Of a stretch of 64,000 nucleotides of DNA, positions 1 through 12,539 are shown piece by piece; position 1 is the first letter of the stretch; each line of letters opens with the position of its first letter. Source of the stretch: Bilabrum cf. latius (lineage: Eukaryota > Bigyra: Bicosoecida > Bigyra > Bicosoecida); the NCBI GenBank assembly GCA_965178125.1, contig OZ237741.1:1178001-1242000 (forward strand). Direction: 5' to 3'. The position numbers and the translations under genes are program-made. Under the pieces are notes generated by a model. That model saw only the letters and a program-made list of their open reading frames with translations, did not search any database and was not told the origin of the DNA.

Positions 1-341
1 ACAGCCTCGCGACCGTGGCCGTGCTGTGCCCCTCTAGACTCGTCACTGCCATGGAGTGCTCCGGGTCCACCGGCGCCGCGCGTCTTGCGGAACTTGCAGA
101 GGCCGCATCAGAGGGCGCGGTGGCCCTTGGTGGGGTGGTGAGGACGGCGCTGGGCAGGCAGGCCGCGAGCAGGATACTGAGGCAGAGAGAGGTGGCAGGG
201 GCGCTCGCCAAAGTGGTCAGGGGGCGGGCAGGGGTGGCTTCAGACGAGGACGACGCGGCTGCGGGGGTGGGTGCAGCGCACGATGCTGCGAAGGGTCAGG
301 CGGACCCTGCGAGAGCCGGGCAGCTCGCGATGGTGTCTTGA
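1..341 (+). CDS. C-terminal part of an unrecognised protein (5' end outside window)
   Basis: An open frame runs from the first base of the window to a TGA at 339-341. It encodes about 112 residues rich in Ala, Gly and Arg, with an acidic patch (DEDD) near residue 80. There is no recognisable domain. It is read as the tail of a forward gene because the frame is open on the left edge and ends in TGA, a stop the other genes here use. GC-rich DNA gives many chance open frames, so a spurious ORF is possible. It would be tail-to-tail with the TOM1-like gene that ends at 462. Confidence 0.35.
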   Translation, partial: SLATVAVLCPSRLVTAMECSGSTGAARLAELAEAASEGAVALGGVVRTALGRQAASRILRQREVAGALAKVVRGRAGVASDEDDAAAGVGAAHDAAKGQADPARAGQLAMVS

Positions 342-461
342 GACTCGTGGCCTTTTCTTGAATAGTTCGCAATCAGCCAGCTTGACACGGATGACCGAAA
401 AATTAAAAATTGCTCGTCTGGCAGCGTACCAAAGTACGGACGCTTACCTTCGAAATCCGAA

Positions 462-2993
462 TCACTGCCCGGCAACACGGCCGTAACCCCCCCCGTAAAA
501 CTCCGCCTCGGCCTCGTCCTCCTCGCTCCCCACGTCCCTGTCTCCCATGGCCAGAGGGATCCCGCCCTTAGTGAACCGCTCCACGACCTCCCGCCCGTGC
601 CGCATGGCGAACCGCCCCCCCTGCATCTCCAGCTGCCGCACCGTGGGCAGAGGGGCCTTCCTCCCCCTGCCCCTCCTCCTCCTGGTAGCGTCGGCCATGG
701 GGCCCTATGTCTGTGCGCTGAGACTCTCTGGTCTGCACTCGGGGCAGCAGCAGCAGAAGCAGCAGCATACAAACCCGCAGGACACGCAACCAGCCACGTC
801 ACCCACCCCCTCGAGGCACCCGGCGCACCCGTTGCCCTTGTGAGCCTCGCCGTGGGGGGCAGTCAGCAGCAGCACCAGGCACCCACAGACCAGCTCAGGC
901 AGCGTGTAGAAGAACCAGGGGTAGAACGCCTGGCCCCACACGCCCTCCAGACGCAGGTTCCCGATCGGACCCAGCGCGAACAGCACCGCCCGCAGCGCGA
1001 AGAGAAAAGCGCACGCTACCATGATAGCCCCCACCCTTGTCATGGCAGCCTCGAGCAGCACCAGCAGCCTGGCCACCCGGCGCATCGTCGGCGTCTTGCC
1101 CCCCTCCCCTCTCCCTTCCCTGTCCTGCTCCTCTTCATCCTCGAACCACCCGAGAGCATCCCCGTCCCCGTCCCCGTCCACACCGGACCCCAGAGCCCCC
1201 GCCACACCAGCCTGCACCGACTGCACCATCGTGGACAGCAGAGCCACCGCCCCGCCGGCCCCGTCCTCCCGATTGGAGCCGCCACCGCTGGCCACCCTGT
1301 CTGCCGCCCGCTCCATCTCCCGCTCCAGACCGAACAGGGGATCCGACCACGGGCTCGCAGCTGCGCCCACCTGCCCCCCCGCACCCCGGGCGGACACGGA
1401 GCTCACCGAAGCGAAAGAAGCGCCCCGCAGACTACCCGCCACCGAGCCCCTGTGCCCCCCCAGCCCGCCCAGGGGCCCGCCTGCCGGCCCGAACGGAGAC
1501 CCCAGGCCGGTACCAGCCGCGGACCCGGCACCCGCTCGGCGGCCCATCCGGCCGGTCTCGCCCGCCAGCGCCCGGCGCCCCGAGAGCCTCGTTCCCCCGC
1601 CAAGATAGGAACCAGCCCCCACGTGGCTGTGCCCTGGTGTCCCTTTTGCGGGGGCACCCGCAGAGGAACCCCCGGGGGACGCACCCGCAGCGGTCCCCAA
1701 CCGGGGGACGGGCAGCTCCGGCCCCGTCATGGCAGCCCCTTGCGTGCTGCTGGGCTATGCGTCATCGTAATCAGCAGCAGCAGCAGCAGCCCGTCCGCGT
1801 TGTTCTATTCCCGCCGTCGTCGTCGTCTCCGCGCGCCGAACCGCCCGCAGCTCGATTCCCTTGCCGGATGCAGCAGCAGACCCCGGCCCGGGGACGCTCG
1901 TCACACCACCTTCTACCGATCCAAGCAGCGGCCGGCGGTGCTCCGGAGACCCCATTCCCTTCCCTCCCCCTCCCACACCTCGCACGGGTGTGTGACGAGC
2001 GCCCATGACGGCTGCAGCCAGGTCGCTGCCTCCCGCCCGTGCGCTCCCCTGCCCTCTGCCACCGTTGCCGCCGCCGGCCCCGCCGATCCCGATGACGCGC
2101 CCGAGCGCCTCCAGGGTCCTAGAGAAGATCTCCCCGCCGCCCCCGTCCCTCTGGCTCGGGGGAAGCCGCCCCTGCAGCACCGCGGCCAGCTCCAGCGGCG
2201 TGGACAGCCCGGGCCCCTGCCTCTGCTTGCTGCCCTCCTCCCTACCCGTCGCCTCTGCTCGCTCCTTCCAGGACCTGAGCCCCCCGAGCTGCTGGTCCAG
2301 GCCCTGCCTCACGATGCATCCGTTGTACAGGAGCGAAGCGGCCAGCAGGGCGTAGAGCACGCCCACCTGGATGAGGTAGAGGCGGTGCACGTTGTCGGCC
2401 GATTCCTTGTCGTCCACGATCAGAAACACCGCGAGGATGAAGCCCTGGATGATCACCTGCCAGACCGACAGGAGGAAAAAACTCAAATCCACGCAGTCCC
2501 TGCGAGGAACCGACTCGAGCGCCTTTTTTGCCGAGACGGCGTCCAGCTCGCCCCCGTTCCGGCCACCGGCCGCCTGGATCAGCGCCTGGCACGTGACTGC
2601 CCACTTGTGCCAGTACGTAACGATGAGCGAGAAGGCTGCAAAGAAGAGCAGCTATCCAAATCTATTCACGGCGCTCTCCAAGATCTGCTGCCCGCACCGT
2701 ATACCAGCGCGGCACGATGGCCTACCTTCGACTGGCCTCGAGTCGAGCAGGTCGGTGAACCGAAAGAAGAACCAACTAGCCCGGCACACGAAACAAATCA
2801 CAATTATAAAAGAGAAGTATGTCATAGTTCGCGGTATGTACTCGGGCACAAGGTCCAGCATGGCCCGGAATCGTTGCTGTGCATCCATCCGTCGCCTTTG
2901 CGTGTACGAATAGAGCGCGTAGAAGATGGCGGGGATAAACAGATAGCAGCTAATGGCCTCGTACGACGTCCACTGCGGGTCCCATCGCACCAT
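462..2993 (-). CDS. TOM1/THH1-like (GPR137-like) multi-pass membrane protein
   Basis: Two exons, 2726-2993 and 462-2635, joined by a 90-bp intron (GT donor after 2726; acceptor preceded by a pyrimidine tract ending TTTGCAG at 2636). The protein is 813 aa and ends in TGA. Hydrophobic segments lie in the first 90 residues, at about 90-190 (LIVTYWHKW, then a pair including QVIIQGFILAVFLIVDD) and again after residue 500 (AFLFALRAVLFAL; FYTLPELVCGCLVLLL). Their pattern resembles plant TOM1/TOM3/THH1 and animal GPR137 proteins. A long Gly/Ser/Ala-rich insert of about 300 residues splits the membrane domain, which is unusual for the family. Two in-frame TAG codons (1755-1757, 705-707) must be read as sense to join the membrane segments and the basic C-terminus. 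A Cys-cluster segment just before the second TAG might be a retained intron. Family call is from memory. Confidence 0.6.
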
Positions 2994-3677
2994 GCTGACC
3001 CTGCCCCGAGCAGGGAGGCGATGATTTGAGTCAGTCGATCCGGGCGTGGTATGGGCGCCGCGCATTCGGCGGTGCGGAACATATCACACCACCAGCCAGA
3101 AAAGTCTGTCACAATAGTCACGCGTCTTTACATTGCGCAGGATTCCCGGTCCTCGAGTTGGATCCAAGCCGGGTATGCTTACTAGCTAAGCATATCTCGA
3201 CTCGCATCCACTGGCTGTGGGCGATATCATGTGAGCTTTGCGCGGCTAGATTTGGTCGTGTTCCTCCTCGGGACTTTGATTCATGACAGCTTCGAATGGT
3301 GCTCGATGAAGGACACCCACTCTAGAATTGCACTGATCCAATCTGGATGACAACCTTTGGTGCTGAGAGCATTCGTTGCCTTGCGTTTTTGAATTGATCT
3401 CAATGAAGATATTGCCCATTCGATAGGAAGTGCCGTATGATTTACCCTTGATTTGAACCTGGGCGAATCCAACTGAGAGATCGTGTAGTCATGAATAATT
3501 CTGTGCACTTTGTGTGGTATAGACCGCGTTGTGGGACGCGCAAGCCGTGAAATCTTGGTAGCTCGCTTTCCACCTCTCTGCTTCTCTCGCAGCAGACGTT
3601 CATTCGTACAGCCAACTAGTGGATAGACCACTACCATATCCTTTAGACAATCCATTATTTCTATTTTGTGCGAGAGA
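2994..3677. other. intergenic stretch between TOM1-like gene and KAE1
   Basis: Less GC-rich than the flanking genes. Apart from the weak reverse ORF at 3281-3655 I see no recognisable gene, RNA or repeat. It should hold the TOM1-like promoter (upstream of 2993) and the KAE1 3' end. Confidence 0.4.
3281..3655 (-). CDS. possible small hypothetical protein, 124 aa
   Basis: An ATG-initiated open frame of 124 codons, free of TAG and ending in TGA. It lies between the TOM1-like start and the end of KAE1. Composition is not low-complexity (basic, with a C-terminal aromatic stretch), unlike the chance GC-rich frames elsewhere. I recognise no family. It could be an unspliced relic or a chance ORF in lower-GC DNA. 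Confidence 0.2.
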   Translation of the reverse strand: MDCLKDMVVVYPLVGCTNERLLREKQRGGKRATKISRLARPTTRSIPHKVHRIIHDYTISQLDSPRFKSRVNHTALPIEWAISSLRSIQKRKATNALSTKGCHPDWISAILEWVSFIEHHSKLS

Positions 3678-5219
<1,542 letters not shown>

Positions 5220-5366
5220 GAATGCCGCAATGGAGAGTTTTGTCGTCGCGAGAGGTGCACTTTTCATGCGGCATTTCCGGGTTGATTCCAATCCATGCAC
5301 ACGCGTGGCGCAGTGCAAAGAAACACAGTTGGGCTGCAATGAAGCCAAGATAAATTATTGTTTCGC

Positions 5367-5999
5367 ATGGCTGGGGCTCCTAAAGGCGCGCGACTGAAGC
5401 GCATCTCTTCGATTAGTGGCAAAGATGTTCGGGATCTAGAGGAGGTCTTCAAACGGATCGATATGAACGGCGATGGGAGGTTGAGTGCCGAGGAGCTCCG
5501 AGCGGCTTTGCAGAAAGTCCCGGGCATTGACGCTGCGCTCGTCGCAGACGTAGCGAATCGGATCGTAGAGCGAGCCGATATTAATGAGGATGGTTTCGTG
5601 GACATGAGCGAGCTGGGCCTTGCTGTGCACGATGATACCGTGACAGGAGCTGGAGATATCAGCGAGAAGGCACACGACTCTGCATCATGCTGCGCTGGGT
5701 TCTCCTGCGCTGGCTGCCTCAGCAGGATGCTGCTCGCATGCTGCTGCGTGTGCGGGGGCGACGGCGGCTCGCAGTATGGCAGCTCCGGCGGGCGCCCTGA
5801 GACGCAGAGGCGGCTAGATGAGCACAGGCAAGCCGTAGAGGCTGCAAAACTGCAATCGCAGTGGTAGCGCGGCGAGGAGTACCGCGGTGTAGCCCAGGCG
5901 GTGCAGCACCGCAACCCTACTAGTGGTGGCGGTGGCGAGGCCGAGCAGCAGGGGTCTAGTGCTAGTGGTGGTGTCCCAGCAACGGCACCTACAGGCTGA
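5367..5999 (+). CDS. EF-hand calcium-binding protein with Cys-rich segment
   Basis: Single exon, 210 aa, ATG at 5367, TGA at 5997. Two canonical 12-residue EF-hand loops are visible at about residues 32-43 (DMNGDGRLSAEE) and 71-82 (DINEDGFVDMSE), with Asp/Asn/Asp at positions 1/3/5 and Glu at 12, so both should bind Ca2+. A Cys cluster (CCAGFSCAGC ... ACCCVCGG) follows at about 110-135 and could be a lipidation or metal site. TAG at 5865-5867 (residue 167) sits in a charged Gln-rich helix; the frame continues 43 codons to TGA with a Gly/Ser tail. Identity beyond two EF-hands is unknown. Confidence 0.85.
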
Positions 6000-6423
6000 C
6001 ACTCTGTCGACTCAATGGTGGAGATAGTTCCTGGGATGTTGGTGTTTGTGTGATTTGGTCGAGAGAATGCGGTTCTTGCGGCAAGCTTACAATAGCAGTG
6101 CGGTGACCCAGCCGATCCTTGCGCAGATCATCATGTAGCCTTACAGTTGCTGCCTTGGGCCACCACCCTATAGACCGGGGCCCGCAATTGTGGTCCGAGG
6201 GCTGGTCCAAGGGGCCAAAGTCCAGGGTGGGTGCAGCCGAAACGGAGCTGCACACAAGCTGCATGCTGCTGTAGTCTTGGTTGGTGTCGTACACTCGTCA
6301 TCCAGGCAGCACGCAGCCGAGAAAATCTCGGCCACAGCAAACAGCCGTGTGCAGCCAGTCCAGCAGCAATACTGTCCATTTCATTTGTTGTTATAAACCT
6401 TGACTCAAGCAGCTGGAGCAAGA
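6000..6423. promoter_or_regulatory. intergenic region upstream of PRL1
   Basis: 424 bp between the EF-hand stop and the PRL1 ATG. It should contain the EF-hand 3' end and the PRL1 promoter. I see no recognisable motif, RNA gene or repeat. Confidence 0.4.
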
Positions 6424-8193
6424 ATGTCCTCCACGGGTGCTCTGGACGAGGAGATCTTGCTTGAAAGAGCGGAGAGAGCTGGACAGGCTGCCGCGAGGCT
6501 TGGTGCGAAACGAAGCCGCGCGTTCTTCGGTGGAAATCAGGAATATGGTCCTTCTTCATTTGTCCCCGGGGAAGCCACATTCATGCTGAGTGCAGTCGCG
6601 AATGAGTACGCGCACGTTGCTCTTCCTTAGCCGCCTCCCGGCTAGAAGGCCGCCAAGGCTGCAGCACAAAGGGCTGACGTCGAGAGTAGCTTAGGAATTC
6701 GACGAAATCCTCAGTTCATGCAGAGCGCGTCGAGCAGAGCGGACCACGAGGTTCCTAGGGCTCCGTTGATGCTCACGGACATCAAGGCCAGCGTGGGCGC
6801 AGGCGCGGCATCGAGCTCCGCGGCTTCTTCTTCATCCTCGTCCTCTTTGCAAGCAGCGCTGGTACCATCTCTTAGCGGTGATTTAAGCTCGCAGCAAGCT
6901 TCGTCCTTGCGATCTGCGGCCGCCGCTTTGGAGCAAGCGTCCGCGTCGGCGCGCGCCGATGCCACCCCGTCCACCACTGCGACAATCGTGAAGGACGCCC
7001 TGCGCCAAGGAGCCAAGCAGCAGGGCCTGGAACTAGGATCTGGCAGCGATGAAGGCGCCACTGCAGGCAGCAGCGCAGCCGCGGCTCGCGCCCAGGCGCA
7101 AACCGAGGCGGCGCTGAAGCGAGCCGGGGCCATGGCTGACGCTGCCCGTGGCGCCTCCAGGGCGATGGCAGGACGCGGCGCCGCGCGCGCCGTCCCGGTT
7201 CCGGAGTGGCACGCCCCGTGGAAGCTCATGCGCGTGGTGACGGGTCACACGGGCTGGGTCCGCTGCGCCGCCGTGGACCCATCCAACCAGTGGTACGCGG
7301 TAGGGTCGCAGGACCGCACGGTTCGGATCTACGACCTCGCCTCCTCCAAGCTGCGGCTGACCCTCACGGGCCACGTCAGCGCGGTGCGGGACGTTGTTGT
7401 CTCGGAGCGGCACCCGTACATGTTCACGTGCAGCGAGGACAAGCAGGTTTTCTGCTGGGACCTTGAGACGAACACCGTGATCCGCAAGTACTTTGGGCAC
7501 ACGGCTGGCGTCTTCTCTCTCGCTCTGCACCCCCGGCTGGACGTGCTGTTTTCGGCGGGGAGGGACAGCACCTGCCGGGTGTGGGACATCAGAACCAAGC
7601 ACCAGGTGCACTGCCTGCAAGGGCACAAGGACGCAGTGGTCAGCATCGGCACGCAGGCCGTGGAGCCCCAGGTGATCACGGGGTCGATGGACCGAACCGC
7701 GAGGCTGTGGGACCTGGCGGCGGGCAAGTGCCAGGGCATCCTCACCCACCACAAGAGGGCGGTTCGCTCCATCGCGTGCAGTACCAGGGAACGTTCCTTC
7801 GTGACCGCGGCCGCGGACGGTATCCGCAAGTGGGCTGGCGTGGACGTGCACCTGGAGAGGACCATGGAAGGCCACGCCGGGATCGTGCACTCGGCTGCTC
7901 TCAGTGACGAGGGCGTGCTGGCGTCGGCGGGCGACGACGGGGAGCTGAGGTTCTGGGACTACGGGACTGGCTACTGCTTCCAGTCGGCCAAGGCCCCCCC
8001 GCAGGCCGGGTCTTTGGATTCCGAGTCGGCTGTGTTCTCTCTCTCGTTCGACCGTTCGGGCAGCAGGCTGATCGCGTGCGGCGCGGACAAGACGATCAAG
8101 GTGTGGGGGGAGGATACGGAGGCCAGCGAGGAGACGCACCCGATCGACATGCGGGCGTGGCAGAGGGAGGCCAGGAAGCACAGGAGGCTGTGA
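6424..8193 (+). CDS. PLRG1: PRL1/PLRG1/Prp46, WD40 subunit of the Prp19 (NineTeen) splicing complex
   Basis: Single exon, 589 aa, ends TGA. The N-terminal third is Ala/Ser-rich with a helical start ([15 protein letters not shown]). From residue about 260 the conserved entry [21 protein letters not shown] leads into seven WD40 blades; examples are [63 protein letters not shown] and ADKTIKVW. The end ([17 protein letters not shown]) resembles the PLRG1 tail. The family activates the spliceosome with CDC5 and PRP19. Two TAGs (6628-6630, 6643-6645) join the N-terminal exon frame to the WD domain across ALP-x-PPPG-x-KAAK. A standard-code reader would wrongly start at the ATG at 6718. Confidence 0.93.
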
Positions 8194-8413
8194 CAAGTGA
8201 CAATAGCGTGTGATGAGTGCGATGCGAGCAGAGGTTTGATTGGATCCAGTGTTTGCGCGCCAGCATTTGGCTATTATGCTCACTTACTCTTTCTGGCAGA
8301 ACACCCGAGAAATGCAACTACTCCACAGGCAGACCGACGCAGCGTCTGTGACGCACAGCCCCGCATCTCGCCCGCCCGCCACCCTTTCCAAACGAACCCA
8401 ATCGGATCCCAGC

Positions 8414-9284
8414 TCAGGACCCGCTCCCGCTCCCACCCGCTGCCGCGCCGCCGGCCGCGGCACCGCCGGCTGCTGCGACCGGCGCAGCAGCGGCCGGCTT
8501 GGCGGCCCCCGCTCCGGCTCCAGCCGCCTTGCCCTCCGCCTTGGCCTTGATGTGGGCCACCACCCACTCCATTCCCTCGGGGAGGCCGCTCCCCTCCAGC
8601 GCGCTGCACCCCTGGATGGACCAGTCCCGGTCCGAGATCTCCTCCAGCTCGAGGCCCATGGAGATTTCGTCCGCAGTCAGGGCACCAGCCTGGTCCTGCT
8701 TGTTGGCGAAAACGAGCAGCGGCACGCCAGTCAGCTTGTCCTCGCCAAGGAGCATCGTGAGCTCTGCCTTCACCTCCTCCATCCTGTCCTCGTCAAAGCT
8801 ATCCACAACGAAAATGAGGGCATCCGTGTTATCGTAGTAGTTCCGCCAGTACGGGCGGATGCTTGCCTGGCCTGCGCAGAGACGATAGTTCGAGAGAGAG
8901 CGGAATCGAGCGAATGGCTGTGGAGCTGCACCAAGCGAGGTCTGGACTGGCTCTAGGCCTCTGCAATGAATACACTCACCCCCGACATCCCATACGTTAA
9001 GCTTAAATCCCTCGTGCGACAGGCTCTTGATGTTGAAGCCCTGAGTAGGCATGATGCTGCGTGGCCAGTGGGGCGCGAACAAGCTCTACTCCGTACGGGT
9101 GGCGTCATATCTGCTGGCTACAGCAGGCAGGAATGCAATACGAACAATTTCCTTACTGTGTCGTGTCCTCGTTAGAAAGCTTCTTCAATACTGTGGTCTT
9201 GCCCGCGTTATCAAGGCCCAGCACCAGCAGCCTTGCCTCATTTTCTGTCTTCTTTAGCTTTCGAAGGAGCGATAGCAAGCCCAT
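8414..9284 (-). CDS. ARL3: ARL3-like small GTPase
   Basis: Three exons (9157-9284, 8980-9056, 8414-8871); 220 aa; ends TGA. The family cycles lipidated ciliary cargo with UNC119/PDE6D-type carriers in a GTP-dependent way. N-terminus [12 protein letters not shown]-loop GLDNAGKTT at 23-31; switch [15 protein letters not shown]; switch II WDVGGQ (catalytic Gln restored at the exon 2/3 junction); NKQD; SAL. Introns are 100 bp and 108 bp with GTAAGG and GTGAGT donors. An Ala/Gly/Pro-rich tail of about 45 residues is extra. There is no in-frame TAG, so standard annotation works here. It is tail-to-tail with PRL1. Confidence 0.93.
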
Positions 9285-9493
9285 AATGCCGCGATTTCAA
9301 ATTATGAAGGATTGATGCGTTCACTTCACGCCAACTTAAGCTGCTCAAGCGAGATATTGGGGGCGGCCAACGGCCGCAGAGCAGCCCTGGTTCTCGGAAG
9401 GTTGCAACCGCCCGAGCGGCGAGCCGACGGGGGTGCAACGCCCATGCTGCACGGCAAATGCACTTAACGAAAGTCCAAATGTATCATTTCGCA

Positions 9494-12094
9494 TCACCAA
9501 CTCATGAACCTGCCGATCAGGTGCGAGTACCTGGCGTTGGGCGGGTCCCTGGGCTGCTGCTTGAGCAGGTCGAGCATGAGGCTCGTCGTATCGCGCACCT
9601 GCGTGGTGTCAACCACCAGCTCCAGCGAGCGCTCAAGGTCCGTGCGACTGAACGTCATGCCGCGCGCGCGCTGGGCGGCAGCTTCCTCCAGCTCCCTAGC
9701 ACGGCGCACAGCCTCCCGCTCCGCCTCTGTGCGGCGCCGCGGCGCCGCGCTTGCGGAACTGCCCCCCACGGCGCTGCCGACCGCGCTGGCGGACCCCCCA
9801 AGCTCGCTGTCCACCACCCCGACGGCCGATCCCAGCCCCACGACAGACCCGTCCGTGGACACCATGGTCCCGGGGCCCACGCCCAGGGAGCGCCTCCTGG
9901 CGGCAAGCGCCCTGGACTCGCGCGGACCTTGACCGAGGACGGGACCAGACCGCACCATGGCACCGGGGGCACCGCGTCCTGGGCCCGGCGCTGGACTCTG
10001 CGCGGCGCCTCCCATGTTCCGCTGCAGGGACTCCATCGCCATCCTTGCCCGTGCGGCCTGCCCCGCCACCACGGTGGACGACCCGGCGCTGGCCACAGAC
10101 CCCGGCCCCGCCCCTGCTCCCAAGTTGTTCCCCCGCTTACCCCGCCTCTTGTTGTTCCCTGACCCCCAGGAAGGCCTGCCCTCCTCGTCATCCACGCCCA
10201 CGCCCCTCGCCCTCCTGGCCTCGTCCACCTGCTGCAGCACGCCGCCGAACTGCGCCCCCCTGCCCTTGCCCAGGTGCCTCCCCTCGGCGATCACGTCCTC
10301 CTCGCGCTGCTTCCGCCGCTCCATCTGCCTCCGCAGCGCGATCCCCTCGAAGCCCTCCCCCGAGGTCTGCCCCTGCCTTGCCCTCCTCGCCGCCTGATTC
10401 CACTTCTTGAGCTGCCTGTCGGCCTCGATCTCCCCCGCGTCAGGCCGGGTGATGTCCTCTGCCACGAGGTCAAGCAGGTCCCGTGTCTTGCCACGGTGGT
10501 CCCTTCCTATCCTCCTGCCGTCCCTGATGGCCTCCAGTTCTTTGGAAGCATCCACCGCGTCCCCCTCCAGCGTCTCCCTCAGGTAATCCGCCATGACCGT
10601 CGCGCTGATCATCTTGTAGTCTTGCAGGATCCTCATGATCCAGTCTCCGGCCTCTGCCCGCTCCCTTGCGACCTGTCCGCGGAGAGACAGCACCTGGCTG
10701 GGAGGACAGTCGTAGAGCGCCCTCTGCCGCTGCACCTCTTTCCTGCTCTCGTCCTACAGGATGGACAGCACGTGCTCGCACCTTTGCCTCTTCTGCTCCA
10801 TGGCTGTTCTCTGAAGCTCGGCCCAATCGGGAGCCGCGTCACTCCCACCTTCACCCCCCCCGTGGCCTCGCTCGCTCTGTCCCTGCCTTCTCCGGGTCAC
10901 GAGGGCCTGGCTCGAGCTGGAGGCCGACAGGCGACCCAGGCTGCGGGAGCCGCCGCCGGTCTTGGTCTTCTTGTTGTTGTTGTTGTTGTTGTTGCGCCTA
11001 CGGGCGGGTCGCTTCCGCTGCTGCTGCCCGGCGGTTTCCACTCCGGATCGATCGAACACGTACCTCAACTTGTCATCCGTGGCAGTGTGCGCCGTTTGGT
11101 GCCCCTGGCTCAGCGTCATGGTGGGCAGCCGAGCCGCCGACTTGCTGCCGCCCCCCCTGCCTCCCTGCCTCCTCCTGCCGCCTGGCTTGCCGCTGCCACT
11201 GCTCCCCCCTCCACCCATCCCCTGGCTCTCCCTCTGTGATGCACGCACCTGCAGCGCCATGAAATACTCTGGGTGCTCCCTTTCAACCGCCTTGGGGTAG
11301 AACCTGTCGTGCACCTCTCCCGTGGGCGCCACGAACAGGGTGGCATCGTCTGCTCCCTTGAGCAGCTCAATCCTAACAGCAGACACGAGGGTCCGCAGCA
11401 CGTTGAAAAAAGTGCTGTTCTCGGCGTATGCGGCCGTCAGCACGGCGGCGTCAGACACGCCCCGCTTGGAGAGGCTCTCTCGTCCCTTCCTGGGCGTCTC
11501 GTCCTCACGGTCCTTCTGCATGCGCTTCTTGCGGCGGATGGCCATGCGCTCGGCGAGCGTGCGCTTGGGCTTGGAGTCCTTGCCGTTCGAGGGAGCCCTG
11601 CTCCCGGAGGTGCCGTTGCTCGCCCTCGATTGCTGCGGCGGGGCACCTGCTCTGCTCCCTTCGAGCTGCTCCTTCCGCTCCAGCCGTGACAGCTACAGGC
11701 CCGGCGTGCTCGCCCGTGATCCGGTGCGGCGGAGCGGGGAAGGAGACCGAGGCGCGCCGGCACCTCCAGCGCGGCTGCTGCCTTGCAACTCTGCTCCCTG
11801 TGCCCCAGTGTCACCTACTCGCCGACCGGTGGCTGCGCGACCAGCAGCCGTCCTGGGACCGCTTCCGCGCTGGGCGCGCTACGCAGCAACAGAGGCGGAG
11901 TCCGGCAAGGAGGCTGCCGTGCTTGCCATAGATAGGACGCTTCGTTGGTCAAAGCCGATCGGCGTGGCACGAACCAAGCCGGTTGGGCCCTGATGCTTCC
12001 CCGAATCGTTGCTGATCCTAGAGTGCGACCTCGCTGCTTCACGCGCGAGTGCATTCGCGCGAGCTGGAACCCGCGGGACCAGCGATGCAACCAT
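9494..12094 (-). CDS. large unrecognised protein with coiled-coil and low-complexity segments
   Basis: Single exon, 866 aa, ends TGA. The N-terminal 150 residues are Arg/Ala/Ser-rich. A conserved-looking block then starts at about 175 (LAERMAIRRKKRMQK), with RIELLKGADDATLFVAP and HPEYFMALQ. Charged helices follow around 440-600, Gly/Ala/Ser linkers next, and the C-terminus reads DLERSLELVVDTTQ...SHLIGRFMSW. I do not recognise a family. Three in-frame TAGs (11879-11881, 11693-11695, 10754-10756) connect four open frames. The last lies in a helix (VLSIL-x-DESRKEVQRQR), where Gln fits well. An overlapping frame from an ATG at 12102 leads nowhere. Nuclear location is only a guess from the basic patches. 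Confidence 0.7.
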
Positions 12095-12539
12095 GTAAGC
12101 ATTTTCCTCCAACGGTCCTGTCAATGCGGCCGCGGTGCCTCGTGTCGGACTACCGGCGGGGCCGTACTATCCGGTCGGCCTCGGACGATCGCCAGCGGGC
12201 TGGCCTGCGGGGATCCCCCAGAACATCCCACCCGGCATCTTGCTAGGATCAGCTGCAAGCTATCTGGATTGGGCGCCACTTTGCGATGGAGGGCCTGGTG
12301 TGGCTCTGCGTGCAAGCGGGCGATGCGAAAGTGTGCTGCGCCCGGCTTCTGCGAGCTCGCTCATGCTTGCCGTTGGGAATAAGAATTACACGATACAGGG
12401 CGCGCACTATTCAACTAGGAATGGGTGCTGGCGTATGAATTCTGTCTTTGCGGCTGCGTGTCCCCGCTTGTCTGGAATCGTTGGATCGTAACGGGTCTCC
12501 ACACCGGAACCGCCCTCCGAGTCTGCCGGAACGCCCCTC
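12095..12539. other. intergenic region
   Basis: 445 bp between the ATG of the 866-aa gene and the stop of the type II membrane protein gene, same strand. I see only short antisense open frames and no recognisable element. Confidence 0.4.

Noticed and set aside
597-3029. Very long forward open frame (810 codons) opposite the TOM1-like gene
   Set aside because: Composition is Pro/Arg/His/Gln-rich as expected from the antisense of GC-rich coding DNA. The reverse strand has membrane helices, a proper intron and a sensible start.
10274-11239. Forward leucine/proline-rich open frames with apparent membrane helices opposite the 866-aa gene
   Set aside because: Poly-Leu arises from antisense AAC repeats (Asn run on the reverse strand). 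Frame statistics follow the reverse gene.
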